Assembly (NCBI RefSeq): GCF_940677205.1
Contig: NZ_OW712331.1
Location: 744,001-808,000, forward strand
DNA: 64,000 nucleotides
DNA from: [Clostridium] colinum
GTDB lineage: Bacteria > Bacillota > Clostridia > Lachnospirales > CAG-274
Reading direction: 5' to 3'
A program made the translations under genes and the position numbers. This document shows positions 56,488 to 64,000 of this stretch, one piece after another. The notes beneath the pieces were generated by a model. The model was not told the origin of the DNA. It did no database searches and saw only the letters and a program-made list of their open reading frames with translations. The first letter of the stretch is position 1; each line of letters starts with the position of its first letter.

Positions 56488-56557
56488 GCATAAAAAGTAT
56501 ATAAGGGCTTTTTTAAGCCTTTATATACAAAATTAAAAAATAGAAAGGAAGATAAAA

Positions 56558-56707
56558 ATGTTTGAATTAGGTTTATATATAGGTGTATTAGTTACAGGAA
56601 TATTTACATACTTAGGTTATCTTCTATGTGAAATAAAGCATAAAAGAAAATTTTTAAATAAATATAAAGGTAAATCTTTAGATATACCTAAATTTTTAAA
56701 AAGGTAG
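56558..56707 (+). CDS. Small membrane protein of the phage early region (49 residues)
   Basis: One N-terminal membrane segment (LYIGVLVTGIFTYLGYLL) is followed by a basic tail (KHKRKFLNKYKGK). AGAAAGGAAGATAAAA precedes the ATG. Its stop overlaps the ribosome site of the next gene. The function is unknown. Confidence 0.6.
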   Translation: MFELGLYIGVLVTGIFTYLGYLLCEIKHKRKFLNKYKGKSLDIPKFLKR

Positions 56708-56716
56708 GTGTTTAAA

Positions 56717-57019
56717 ATGGAGGTATGGTACTCGGTAGCAGGAAGTACAAAAATAGAGATAAATAAAGAAGATTTTAATCAAATGCTTAAAGATAGGGTT
56801 AATATTGAAGATATAAATGAAATTGATACTTGGGTAAGAAAAAATATAGGTATAGATATAGATATTTTTAATACTGACATAGATGAAGAAGAAATTGAAG
56901 ACTACTGTTTAGAAGCAGAAGAGGAAGAAATATTGAAAAAGTTAAAATACGAAGAAGAAAAAGATTTACCTATGGAAAATCAACTTGATTTATTTGGAGG
57001 TATAGTAGGTGTTAAATAA
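56717..57019 (+). CDS. Small acidic phage protein, unknown
   Basis: It has 100 residues, strongly acidic in the C-terminal half (DIDEEEIEDYCLEAEEEEIL), ending NQLDLFGGIVGVK. I start at the ATG at 56717, behind AGGTAGGTG; an in-frame GTG lies within that site. QLDLFG resembles a short clamp-binding-type peptide (Qxx[L]xLF), but this is only a resemblance. Confidence 0.55.
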   Translation: MEVWYSVAGSTKIEINKEDFNQMLKDRVNIEDINEIDTWVRKNIGIDIDIFNTDIDEEEIEDYCLEAEEEEILKKLKYEEEKDLPMENQLDLFGGIVGVK

Positions 57020-57128
57020 AATATTGAAATTAATTACATTTTTTTTAAAGCTAGTATTAGCTAGTATTATATGTTTTTTAATAGGTTATTGTATAGGTTA
57101 TTTTATTTTATATTTAAGTTTTACATAA
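57009..57128 (+). CDS. Very small membrane protein (39 residues)
   Basis: A GTG-started frame overlaps the previous gene by 11 bases and encodes one long hydrophobic segment (FLKLVLASIICFLIGYCIG). GGAGGTATAGTAG lies upstream. The compact overlap supports a real gene, perhaps a phage membrane function. Confidence is limited by the short length. Confidence 0.45.
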   Translation: MLNKILKLITFFLKLVLASIICFLIGYCIGYFILYLSFT

Positions 57129-57134
57129 AAAATA

Positions 57135-57153
57135 GACGGTTAGATTAACCGTC
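57135..57153. repeat. Short perfect inverted repeat before the transposase gene
   Basis: GACGGTTA-GAT-TAACCGTC, with no T-run on the plus strand. It may be an operator or, on the minus strand, a weak terminator. Confidence 0.45.
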
Positions 57154-57243
57154 CATTATAAGCAAATTAATTATATCACTAAATAAAATAAAAAACAAGA
57201 GTTAATTTATAAAAAAATAAAAGAAAGGAGGAGATATAGAAAA

Positions 57244-59322
57244 ATGGCTTGCAAATATGACAAAATATATATTAGCTTGGAGGAGGCTAGTGAGTTAGAA
57301 GGAATGAGTTATCATAGTATTTTAATGAGAATGCAAAGAAACCCACAAGCCTACAACATAAAAAAAGAACAAGCTATACAAGGTGGCAAAGATAGAACAT
57401 TTATTTCTGTATCTTCTCTATCTTCAAAAGCACAGGCTTTATATAAAAAGAAGATGCAGGCAGATGTACCCAAAGAGGAGATAAAAGACTGGTATATAGA
57501 TATAGACATTAACTGGTATAAAGCTAACTATCAAAAAAACTTTAATGAAGCTTTAGAAAGATTTAACATAGTAGAAAGACTTTTTAATGAAGATAGGCTT
57601 AAATCTAAAATATTAGCAGAAGAATTAAATGTAACTGAAAGAAATGCAAGGCGAGTTATTGATAAATATCTAAATGCTTTACAAATTATAGAGCAAAAGA
57701 GACAAAATTCGGACATAGATTTTAGTTATTTAAAAGTTTTAGCACTAGCTAAAAAAGTAAAAATACAAGAAAATTTTTATATATTAAATGAAGAAATGAA
57801 AGCATTTCTTGAAAATAGTTACTATGATAAAGACTTTTTGCTTAATAACAACCCTATAACCAACTTATATGATGATTTTGTTAAATGGTGTGAGTTTAAG
57901 GAAATAGAACAAATACCACATTATAACACGATAAGAAGATACATATTACACATAAGAGAAATAGACGGAGAAGGTGCAACTGTTCTTGCTAGCAAAGGTA
58001 CTAGAGCTTGGAAAAATAGTCATATGATGAAACGTTTTAGAGATACAAAAGCCTTAAAGGTATTAGAAATAGTACAAGGAGATGTACATACGTTTGACTG
58101 TTGGGTATCTGTTAAACGAGCCAACGGAAGTATTGAAGCAATAAGACCTTGTTTGGTGGCTTGGATAGATATGAGAAGTAGAGCTTTAGTTGGTTGGGTA
58201 ATAACAGAGTGTCCAGATGCACAAATAATGAAACAAAGTTTAATACATACTATATATCCTAAAGCTAATAAGGAGTTGCCTTATGGTGTACCTAAATATT
58301 TACTTATAGACAATGGTAAAGAATATACGGCAAAAACTTTAACAGGTAGAGAAAGAACAGAGCGTGTATGTTTTGATGAAGATGCTAAAGGTTTTTACCG
58401 AAGTATTGGAATTAAAGATGATATACGAAGTTTGCCTTACCAACCGTGGAGTAAGGCACAAGTAGAAAGATATTTCTCAACAGTGGAAATGAAATTTGGT
58501 AAAAGAATTAAAAGTTATACAGGTACTTTAACAGGTAGAAAAACTAGTGGTAAGGTACAAAAAGATATTAAAAAAATGCTAGAAAAAGGGCAACTATTAA
58601 CAATAGAAGACTTTGCAGAAAAATTTGAACAATGGGTAGTAACTGAATTTCATAACAAAAAACACAGGGGGCTTATTAGACAAGGAGAGCAAACAAGCGA
58701 ACCTATATCAGTATTTAATAATGCAGATAAATATGTACAAGCCCCACCACCTTTACAGTATGCTATTAGTTTACTTATGAAAGGCGAAACAAGGGTTGTT
58801 ACTAATACAGGTATTAGGAGAACTATTAAAGGAAAAGAAGTATGGTATACAAATCCAGAGCTTACAAAATATCAAGGTAGACGAGTTGAGTTTAAATACC
58901 ATACAGAAGATATTACTAAAGTGTTTGTTTATGATGAAAATGGTAAATTTATATGTGAAGCTATAAGCTATGAGTTATTGCATATTGCCCCTAAACTTTC
59001 AGAAGATAGCTTAATAGAACATATAAAAGACCAAAAAAGACAACAACAACAAACAAATGAAACTATTAAAAATAGACGTAAAACTTATGAAGAACGTCAA
59101 CTTGATTATGAAGAAGCAGGTAAAAAACTTGTTGCCCCTACATTATCAAATGAAGAACTTAAAACAGTTGCCTTTGTTAATGATAACAGATTTAAAGAAG
59201 ATACGAAAGTTAAACAAAAAGAGCTTAAAACAACACATAACGATATTAAAGAAAGTAGCAAGGAAATTGCTGAAGATTATTTACAAAGATTAGGAGATGA
59301 GGTGTTTGATAGAATCTGTTAA
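57244..59322 (+). CDS. Mu-type DDE transposase (MuA-like)
   Basis: It has 692 residues. Residues 1-70 form a MuA-like N-terminal DNA-binding domain (YISLEEASELEGMSYHSILMR). Residues 100-240 are helical DNA-binding regions with HTH character (LAEELNVTERNARRVIDKYL). The catalytic core has Asp285 in GDVHTFDCWV (Asp280 is nearby), Asp356 in YLLIDNGKEY and Glu408 in WSKAQVERYF, followed by a beta-barrel and a basic C-terminal tail that in Mu contacts MuB. AAAGGAGGAGATATAGAAAA precedes the ATG. It drives integration and replicative transposition of the element. Confidence 0.92.
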   Translation: MACKYDKIYISLEEASELEGMSYHSILMRMQRNPQAYNIKKEQAIQGGKDRTFISVSSLSSKAQALYKKKMQADVPKEEIKDWYIDIDINWYKANYQKNFNEALERFNIVERLFNEDRLKSKILAEELNVTERNARRVIDKYLNALQIIEQKRQNSDIDFSYLKVLALAKKVKIQENFYILNEEMKAFLENSYYDKDFLLNNNPITNLYDDFVKWCEFKEIEQIPHYNTIRRYILHIREIDGEGATVLASKGTRAWKNSHMMKRFRDTKALKVLEIVQGDVHTFDCWVSVKRANGSIEAIRPCLVAWIDMRSRALVGWVITECPDAQIMKQSLIHTIYPKANKELPYGVPKYLLIDNGKEYTAKTLTGRERTERVCFDEDAKGFYRSIGIKDDIRSLPYQPWSKAQVERYFSTVEMKFGKRIKSYTGTLTGRKTSGKVQKDIKKMLEKGQLLTIEDFAEKFEQWVVTEFHNKKHRGLIRQGEQTSEPISVFNNADKYVQAPPPLQYAISLLMKGETRVVTNTGIRRTIKGKEVWYTNPELTKYQGRRVEFKYHTEDITKVFVYDENGKFICEAISYELLHIAPKLSEDSLIEHIKDQKRQQQQTNETIKNRRKTYEERQLDYEEAGKKLVAPTLSNEELKTVAFVNDNRFKEDTKVKQKELKTTHNDIKESSKEIAEDYLQRLGDEVFDRIC

Positions 59323-59545
59323 AAGTTTTGAAATAAAAATAATATTAGAAGCTATAAAAAACTCAACCGATTATTTTTCCTATAAAGAAATATTATTAAA
59401 TATTGGAAAAGAGCTTTTAAAGGAGCAAGAAGAAAATATTAAAAAATTTAAAAATAATCCTAAAAAATATGGAACAGTTATAAAAAATATAGAAAAATAT
59501 TTAAACATAATAATTAATGAATTAGGAGGATATAAAAATGAATAG
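59297..59545 (+). CDS. Small unknown protein between transposase and MuB-like genes
   Basis: An 82-residue, Lys/Glu-rich, probably helical protein (KELLKEQEENIKKFKNN). It overlaps the transposase end by 26 bases and the MuB-like start by 8 bases, as is usual in tightly packed phage operons. The start is uncertain: the ATG at 59297 has GGAG immediately before it. No family is recognised. Confidence 0.55.
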   Translation: MRCLIESVKSFEIKIILEAIKNSTDYFSYKEILLNIGKELLKEQEENIKKFKNNPKKYGTVIKNIEKYLNIIINELGGYKNE

Positions 59546-60458
59546 AGAGCAAATTGTAAAAAAAATTACTGAAATATTAAAAGGTGGAGCAACACAAGTT
59601 AGTATAGCAAAAGCTATAGGAACAAATGAGACTTATATATCAAAATATTTAAAAGGAAATTTTGAAGGAGATATAGAAAAATTAGAAACTAATTTAATTA
59701 AGTATATACATAAATTTGAAATATCTAAACCTACTAGAGAATTTATAAAAACAAAAGATGCTACTTGTATATTAGGTATATGTAATAGTTGTCAAAAGCT
59801 AGAACAGTTAGGGTTGGTGTATGGACGTTCTGGGTTTGGTAAGACAACAACCCTTAGAAAATATGCAGATAGTACAGAAAAAGTTATATATATAGTATGT
59901 AATTCATTTATGAACGCAAATGATATAATAAAAAGAATATCAGTATCTTTAGGGCTAAAAGGACTAGTTGGTTCTAAAGATGAAAGAATAGCAAAAATAA
60001 AAGAATTTTTTAAATATAATAAAGGCTATTTGCTTATCTTTGATGAAGCAGATAAGCTTTTAAATAAAGATACTATTTCAAAGCTAGACGTTATAAAGAC
60101 AATATATGATGAAGTAGATGGAGATGGTGTAGGAGTTATACTTGCAGGAGAGCAACACCTTAAAACAAAGTTAGGCTTATACTTTGAGATGGTAAGAAAC
60201 AGGGGGGACTTAGAATGGGAGCTTAAAGGTTTATCAAGATTAGAAGTAGAAACATATTTACAAGGTGTTAAGCTAACCCCTAAAGCATTAGAAGAATTAG
60301 TTATGAGAGCTACTAATGATAACAATGGTTGTTTTAGGACATTAAATAGAACATTTAAAAATGTTCAAAGACTATTTGAAGATAAAAATAAAAATATAGA
60401 AACAGAAGAAATAGGCCTTGAAGATATAAAATCGGCTTGTATATTAATGCCTAAATAA
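59538..60458 (+). CDS. MuB-like AAA+ ATPase (target-DNA activator)
   Basis: It has 306 residues. The N-terminal HTH domain (QVSIAKAIGTNETYISKYL, residues 20-38) is followed by the AAA+ core with Walker A GRSGFGKTTT (residues 96-105) and Walker B LLIFDEADK (residues 165-173). The N-terminal HTH plus ATPase is the MuB layout. In Mu, MuB filaments capture target DNA and stimulate the transposase. TTAGGAGGATATAAAA precedes the ATG. Confidence 0.92.
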   Translation: MNREQIVKKITEILKGGATQVSIAKAIGTNETYISKYLKGNFEGDIEKLETNLIKYIHKFEISKPTREFIKTKDATCILGICNSCQKLEQLGLVYGRSGFGKTTTLRKYADSTEKVIYIVCNSFMNANDIIKRISVSLGLKGLVGSKDERIAKIKEFFKYNKGYLLIFDEADKLLNKDTISKLDVIKTIYDEVDGDGVGVILAGEQHLKTKLGLYFEMVRNRGDLEWELKGLSRLEVETYLQGVKLTPKALEELVMRATNDNNGCFRTLNRTFKNVQRLFEDKNKNIETEEIGLEDIKSACILMPK

Positions 60459-60473
60459 CTAAAATTTATGTCC
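60459..60473 (+). promoter_or_regulatory. 15-base word complementary to the candidate RNA at the left end
   Basis: CTAAAATTTATGTCC lies five bases before the ribosome site TTAGGAGGG of the GemA-like gene. It is the exact complement of the 3' arm of the hairpin RNA candidate (53021-53035). It could be an sRNA target, or a protein site shared by both places. Confidence 0.4.
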
Positions 60474-60493
60474 AAAAATTAGGAGGGAATAAA

Positions 60494-60865
60494 GTGAAAA
60501 ATAATTCGGCTATGATAAGTAATGGACAACTTAGTAAAATTTATGTTTTAGCTAAAGAAAATGGGCTTGATAATGAAATATTACACGATTTAGTTAAGGC
60601 TATGTTTAATAAAATTAGCCTTAAAAAATTAAGCTTTGTACAAGCAGGAAAGATAATAGAAAGACTTGCAGGTAAAAGTAGTCAAGAAGATTATATAAGA
60701 AATTTAGAAAAGCAAATCGGTTGGGCAGAAAATCCAAAACGATTAAAAGGTTTTATAAAAGGTATGTTTAAAAAAGATAGCCTTAAAAGACTTACTAAAA
60801 AAGAAAAGTCTAAATTAATAGAAGCTTTAAAAAGTATGAAAGGTAGGACTGAAAATGCAAAGTAA
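60494..60865 (+). CDS. GemA-like phage regulatory protein (Mu gp16/DUF1018 type)
   Basis: It has 123 residues and starts with GTG behind TAGGAGGGAATAAA. The segment ISNGQLSKIYVLAKENGLDNEILHDLVKA, followed by KLSFVQAGKIIERLAG, has the DUF1018 pattern. In Mu, GemA affects host gene expression and DNA topology. It overlaps the DnaD-like gene by 11 bases. The family call is from pattern and position in the Mu-like order. Confidence 0.7.
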   Translation: MKNNSAMISNGQLSKIYVLAKENGLDNEILHDLVKAMFNKISLKKLSFVQAGKIIERLAGKSSQEDYIRNLEKQIGWAENPKRLKGFIKGMFKKDSLKRLTKKEKSKLIEALKSMKGRTENAK

Positions 60866-61151
60866 AGTTGTGGAGTTTTATCTTAAAAAAGTAAATAGTG
60901 TGGCTAGTTTTTCACAAGTGCAAATAATATATAGTTATACAGATGAAATGGAAGAAGACCTTATTATAGAAGCATTAAATATAGCTTTAAAAAATAATAA
61001 GAAAAATATAAGATATATACAAACTATATTAGATAACTGGTTAAATAGTGGTATAACTACAATAGAAGAATATAGGAAAGGAGTTAGTCAAAATGCAAGA
61101 GATAAACCTATTGAAAGAAGCCTTAAAAAAGGGTATGGTACAAAAATATGA
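60855..61151 (+). CDS. DnaD-domain protein (C-terminal DnaD/DnaB2-type domain only)
   Basis: A 98-residue protein comprising one DnaD C-terminal domain: the acidic EMEEDLIIEALNIALKNNKK helix pair and the hallmark NIRYIQTILDNWLNSGI with its Tyr, Ile and Trp. DnaD links replication initiators to the helicase loader in Firmicutes. The N-terminal winged-helix part of full DnaD is missing. It overlaps the helicase-loader gene by 59 bases. Confidence 0.8.
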   Translation: MQSKVVEFYLKKVNSVASFSQVQIIYSYTDEMEEDLIIEALNIALKNNKKNIRYIQTILDNWLNSGITTIEEYRKGVSQNARDKPIERSLKKGYGTKI

Positions 61152-61926
61152 TAATCATTTAACACTAGAAGAAAAACAGATTTTAAAAAATGAAAAATAT
61201 GTTGAAACATATAATAATACTATAGGTAACTTACCTTATACAAATTGTGAAATTTGTAAAAATAAAGGTCATATAATGGTTGTTGATAAAAAAGATGCCA
61301 CTAGACATTATATAAAAAAATGTTCTTGTATGTCAGAAAGAGAAAGTATAGAAAGGTTTAAAAAAAGCGGGCTTGAGGCTTTAAGACAAAAGTACACTTT
61401 TTCAAAATTTAATAGGTATAATGAAAAAACTAAAAAATTATATGAAAAAGCAAAAGAGTTTTTAAAAAATAAAAATGAAAAAAATTGGTTTTTTATTGGT
61501 GGACAAGTTGGTTCTGGTAAGAGCCACTTATGTACGGCAATGAGTTTAGAGCTTTTAAAAAATAATCAAGTAAAGTTTATGGAATGGGTAAAAGAAAGTA
61601 CTATTCTTAAATCTTTAGTTTTAGATGATATAAATTATACCAGAGAATTAAGTAAACTTTTATATGTAGATATTTTATACATAGATGATTTTTTTAAAGG
61701 TGGTATTAATAAAGCAGATATAAGGCTTGCTTTTGAAATAATAAATTATAGATATAACAATGATTTAGTAACTATTATATCTAGTGAAAAATCAATAAAT
61801 GAAATATTAGAAATAGATGAAGCTATTGGAAGTAGAATTTATGAAAAATCTTATAATTTTACTTTTGAAATAGAAAAAGATGAAGAGCTTAATTATAGGC
61901 TTAGAGAAAGGGGACAAAAAATATGA
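61093..61926 (+). CDS. DnaI/DnaC-type helicase loader ATPase
   Basis: It has 277 residues. An N-terminal zinc-binding region with CEICKNKGH and CSCM is followed by an AAA+ core with Walker A GGQVGSGKSH and Walker B ILYIDDFFK, and the arginine-finger region AIGSRIYEKSYNF. This is the domain order of DnaI-type loaders encoded by phages. AGGAAAGGAGTTAGTCAAA precedes the ATG inside the DnaD-like gene. It should load a replicative helicase on phage DNA. Confidence 0.9.
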   Translation: MQEINLLKEALKKGMVQKYDNHLTLEEKQILKNEKYVETYNNTIGNLPYTNCEICKNKGHIMVVDKKDATRHYIKKCSCMSERESIERFKKSGLEALRQKYTFSKFNRYNEKTKKLYEKAKEFLKNKNEKNWFFIGGQVGSGKSHLCTAMSLELLKNNQVKFMEWVKESTILKSLVLDDINYTRELSKLLYVDILYIDDFFKGGINKADIRLAFEIINYRYNNDLVTIISSEKSINEILEIDEAIGSRIYEKSYNFTFEIEKDEELNYRLRERGQKI

Positions 61927-62159
61927 TAAGCGTTAAAAAAATTAGTAAAACAGGTAGTGTAACAATACCAGCACCTCTTAGAAGAAAATTAGGTATAATA
62001 GCAGGAGATACATTTGAAATAGAAGAAAGTGATGATGGAATAGTATTTAAAAGAAGTTATGGACATTGTATATTTTGTGGAACAAATATAGGTATTAAAT
62101 ATTTTAATAAAATTTGTGTATGTGAAGGCTGTTCAAAAAAAGTGAGGGAGATGTTTTAA
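61923..62159 (+). CDS. AbrB/SpoVT-type DNA-binding protein with zinc finger
   Basis: It has 78 residues. The N-terminal swapped-hairpin domain (KKISKTGSVTIPAPLRRKLGIIAGDTFEIEES, read in two parts: KKISKTGSVTIPAPLRRKLG and IIAGDTFEIEES) is followed by a CIFC...CEGC four-Cys motif for zinc. It is a likely regulator of phage or host genes. It overlaps the loader by 4 bases and its stop touches the next start, so it is part of the same operon. Confidence 0.85.
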   Translation: MISVKKISKTGSVTIPAPLRRKLGIIAGDTFEIEESDDGIVFKRSYGHCIFCGTNIGIKYFNKICVCEGCSKKVREMF

Positions 62160-62792
62160 ATGAATATAAAAGCAACAATAGATGAATTAGCAGAACTTAA
62201 ACAACAGGGTAAGCTAATAAAAGATAAAATCGACCTTAAAACAAAAGAATTACAAGAGCAATGTATAGCAGTTTTTGAAGATAAAAATATTAAAACAACT
62301 GAAGTTTATGGCACAGAAAATAATAGTGCTATTGCTACATATTATCAAAAATTAGAGATATTAAACTATCAAGCATTAGAAAGTATAATTGATAAAAATT
62401 TACTTAATGAAAAAATAGAAAGACGACAAGAAGTAAAATATGATATAGATGAAAAATTTAAAGAAGCTATAATAATATTTTATACAAATGATTATATGAA
62501 AGACCTAACAATAGAAGAACTTGTAAAAATTGAATTTAGTGAACTAGATAATAAAGTACAAAATCTTCTAATAAAAAAACTAAAAGGAAATTATAAAGCA
62601 GATAAAAAACTTTTAAGAAAATATATACCAGATAAAGATTTAGATGTAGAACTTTTTACAATTAATAAAATAAAAAACTATGATAAAGTAAAAGCATTTT
62701 TTAATGTTGATGATATACAATTAAAAGAAAATTTAAAAAGATATATTAGTCTTGATGAAACTGTTAAGATTACTATAAAATATGAAAACTAA
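62160..62792 (+). CDS. Unknown phage early protein with N-terminal coiled coil
   Basis: It has 210 residues. The first 40 form a probable coiled coil (ELAELKQQGKLIKDKIDLKT). The remainder is Lys/Glu/Asp-rich and mixed. The position between the AbrB-like and Mor-like genes is where Mu relatives carry various host-take-over genes such as Gam, but I see no clear Gam pattern. Confidence 0.6.
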   Translation: MNIKATIDELAELKQQGKLIKDKIDLKTKELQEQCIAVFEDKNIKTTEVYGTENNSAIATYYQKLEILNYQALESIIDKNLLNEKIERRQEVKYDIDEKFKEAIIIFYTNDYMKDLTIEELVKIEFSELDNKVQNLLIKKLKGNYKADKKLLRKYIPDKDLDVELFTINKIKNYDKVKAFFNVDDIQLKENLKRYISLDETVKITIKYEN

Positions 62793-63096
62793 AAGGTGTG
62801 ATAAAAGTGTGAAATGGCAAGATGAAATAACCATTGAAGACATTGATGAACAGTATAGACATATAGCTGAAACAATAGGTATTAAAAATTTTATTAACCT
62901 TATTAAAACATTGGGAGGTACAAGTTGGTATATACCTAAATTAGATACTGTATTAAATGAAGCTAGAAAAAGAAAAATAAAAAAAGAATTTAATAAGTAT
63001 AACAGAAGAGAATTGGCTTTAAAATATGGTGTTTCTGAAAGGACAATATCCTATTTAACACAAGAAAATAAAAATGAACAATTAAAATTATATTAA
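62782..63096 (+). CDS. Mor-like transcription activator (middle operon regulator family)
   Basis: About 95-104 residues. AETIGIKNFINLIKTLGGTSWYIPK is the Mor dimerisation region. KKEFNKYNRRELALKYGVSERTISYL (seen as KKEFNKYNRRELALKYG and VSERTISYL) is the HTH. Such proteins turn on middle or late phage genes. The start may be the ATG at 62782 or the GTG at 62809; AAAGGTG before the GTG favours the latter. It is the last gene before a terminator, as in Mu. Confidence 0.85.
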   Translation: MKTKRCDKSVKWQDEITIEDIDEQYRHIAETIGIKNFINLIKTLGGTSWYIPKLDTVLNEARKRKIKKEFNKYNRRELALKYGVSERTISYLTQENKNEQLKLY

Positions 63097-63097
63097 T

Positions 63098-63172
63098 TTC
63101 TTAGAAACTTGCAACTTTGCCTTTTTATTATTTTATGATTCCACGGAAATTTGCAAATGTAAGAAATTTTAT
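63098..63172 (+). other. Imperfect inverted repeat downstream of the Mor-like gene
   Basis: TTTCTTA and TTGCAA words on the left recur in reverse complement on the right (TTTGCAAATGTAAGAAA), enclosing about 35 bases. It may be a structured mRNA end or a binding region for the Mor-like activator. Confidence 0.35.
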
Positions 63173-63183
63173 AAAAGATATAA

Positions 63184-63219
63184 AATAACACTACAATTAA
63201 TTTTGTGGTGTTATTTTTT
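63184..63219 (+). terminator. Terminator of the phage early operon
   Basis: AATAACACTACAA pairs with TTGTGGTGTTATT (one T-G pair), followed by a T-run. Confidence 0.8.
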
Positions 63220-63290
63220 ATTTATATCAATTTATAAAATAATATATTTGATGAAAGAGAGAATTATTAAAAATTTTAAAGGAGATTAAA

Positions 63291-64000
63291 ATGAAGAGTT
63301 TTATTAGTTGGATAGGTGGTAAGAACAACTTAAAGAAAGAAATAGTATCAAGGTTTCCAGAAAAATATTCAAACTATATTGAGGTGTTTGGTGGTGCTGG
63401 TTGGGTATTATTTCACAAAGAAAAAGGTGGAAAGGAAATATATAATGACTTAAATAGTGAGCTTGTAAATTTATTTAAGGTAGTTAAATACCATCCAGAA
63501 GAATTTATAAAAGAGTGTGAATTTTTATGTAATTCTAAAGAGCTATTAGATGAGTATAAAGAAAATTATACAAGAAAAAACTTAACAGATATTCAAAGAG
63601 CTTCTAATTTTTATATGTTAATTAAATATAGTTATGGTAGTGATTTAAAAACTTATGGCTCTAGAACAACAGATAAATTAAATTCTCTTAATTATATAAG
63701 AAAAATAAATGAAAGGTTATCAAAAGTTGTAATAGAAAATTTAGACTTTGAAAGATGTATTAAAAAGTATGACAAAGAAGAAACTTTATTTTATTTAGAC
63801 CCACCATATTTTAATACAGAAGCCTATTATAAAAATGTAGACTTTAAAACAGAAGACCATAAAAGGCTTAGGGATGTACTTAAAAATATAAAGGGTAAAT
63901 TTTTATTATCTTACAATGATTGTGAAGAAATAAGAGAACTTTACAAAGATTTTAATATTGAAGAAATAGAAAGACATAACAATTTAATGGCTAGATATAA
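63291..64000 (+). CDS. D12-class DNA adenine N6-methyltransferase (Dam type), cut by the window edge
   Basis: From the ATG (behind AAAGGAGATTAAA) 236 residues are visible and the frame is open at base 64000. The SAM-binding motif I region reads FISWIGGKNNLKKEI and YIEVFGGAGWVLFHK. The catalytic motif is FYLDPPYFNTEAYY. The DPPY motif and order are those of Dam-type enzymes. Phage-borne copies protect phage DNA from restriction or time events such as packaging. Only the C-terminus is missing. Confidence 0.92.
   Translation, partial: MKSFISWIGGKNNLKKEIVSRFPEKYSNYIEVFGGAGWVLFHKEKGGKEIYNDLNSELVNLFKVVKYHPEEFIKECEFLCNSKELLDEYKENYTRKNLTDIQRASNFYMLIKYSYGSDLKTYGSRTTDKLNSLNYIRKINERLSKVVIENLDFERCIKKYDKEETLFYLDPPYFNTEAYYKNVDFKTEDHKRLRDVLKNIKGKFLLSYNDCEEIRELYKDFNIEEIERHNNLMARY

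Larger units (their letters stand above)
53289..64000 (+). mobile_element. Mu-like transposable prophage, left part (right end outside window)
   Basis: A divergent repressor region is followed by a rightward early operon with a MuA-type DDE transposase, MuB-type ATPase, GemA-like protein and Mor-like activator, in the order seen in Mu relatives. Repeated CAATGTAACA sites at 53289-53400 probably lie near the left terminus. The exact terminus and target duplication cannot be fixed, because the right end is not in the window. The boundary could lie further left, up to the structured RNA at 52.9 kb. Confidence 0.85.

Noticed and set aside
1-64000. tRNA or rRNA genes
   Set aside because: No cloverleaf with a GGTTCGA-type T-loop and no rRNA-like segment was seen on either strand, although a covariance search was not possible.

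Overview
This is a very A+T-rich window with mostly dense, co-oriented gene blocks, strong AAGGAGG-type ribosome binding sites, T-tailed hairpin terminators and frequent TTG starts. Those features, together with RemA, SpoIID-type and SpoIIQ-like proteins, a long-form HPF, TmcAL and a Gram-positive BMP-type nucleoside transporter, point to an anaerobic Firmicute of the class Clostridia, probably a spore former. No rRNA, tRNA or CRISPR array was seen. All calls come from reading the sequence; no database search was made.

Layout. 1-7.6 kb: tail of an unknown gene, aroA, a 1829-residue Rhs/YD-repeat protein ending in an EndoU-type nuclease, and its likely immunity gene. 7.7-12.0 kb: tmcAL, a formate/nitrite channel, a tiny [2Fe-2S] BFD-like protein and a 566-residue Thr/Asn/Val-repeat protein. 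12.2-17.3 kb: a SpoIID/SPOR protein, queA, rarA and lrgAB. 17.4-27.3 kb: a complete pyrimidine operon (pyrB-pyrC-pyrF-carA-carB-unknown-pyrK-pyrD) behind a leader peptide and terminator laid out like the enterobacterial pyrBI attenuator. 27.4-35.1 kb: hpf, a SpoIIQ-like protein, remA-gmk-rpoZ and priA-def-fmt-zinc peptidase. 35.5-39.8 kb: a glucose-family PTS EIICB and an ArsR/P-type metal ATPase operon with a clear operator. 40.1-43.2 kb: a minus-strand aroC-lysA-LUD block in which aroC has no normal start codon. 43.5-52.6 kb: nucleoside salvage (deoC, deoB, cdd, a three-gene ABC importer, pdp), two tiny Glu/Ser-rich lipoproteins and the BMP solute-binding lipoprotein.

52.9-64.0 kb is the left part of a Mu-like transposable prophage that runs off the window. 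It has repeated sites at its left end, a divergent repressor switch with visible operators, a BRO antirepressor, a DDE transposase (MuA type), a MuB-type ATPase, a GemA-like protein, a DnaD-domain protein, a DnaI/DnaC-type helicase loader, an AbrB-like protein, a Mor-like activator and a Dam-type methylase cut by the window edge. The DnaD and DnaI pair beside MuA and MuB suggests that the phage brings its own Firmicute-style helicase-loading factors for replicative transposition.

The least ordinary items are the pyrBI-like attenuator, the AUA-started aroC, a multi-hairpin intergenic repeat family near hpf and after the metal ATPase, a long hairpin RNA candidate whose 3' arm can pair with the mRNA ahead of the phage GemA gene, and the phage transposition/helicase-loading module.
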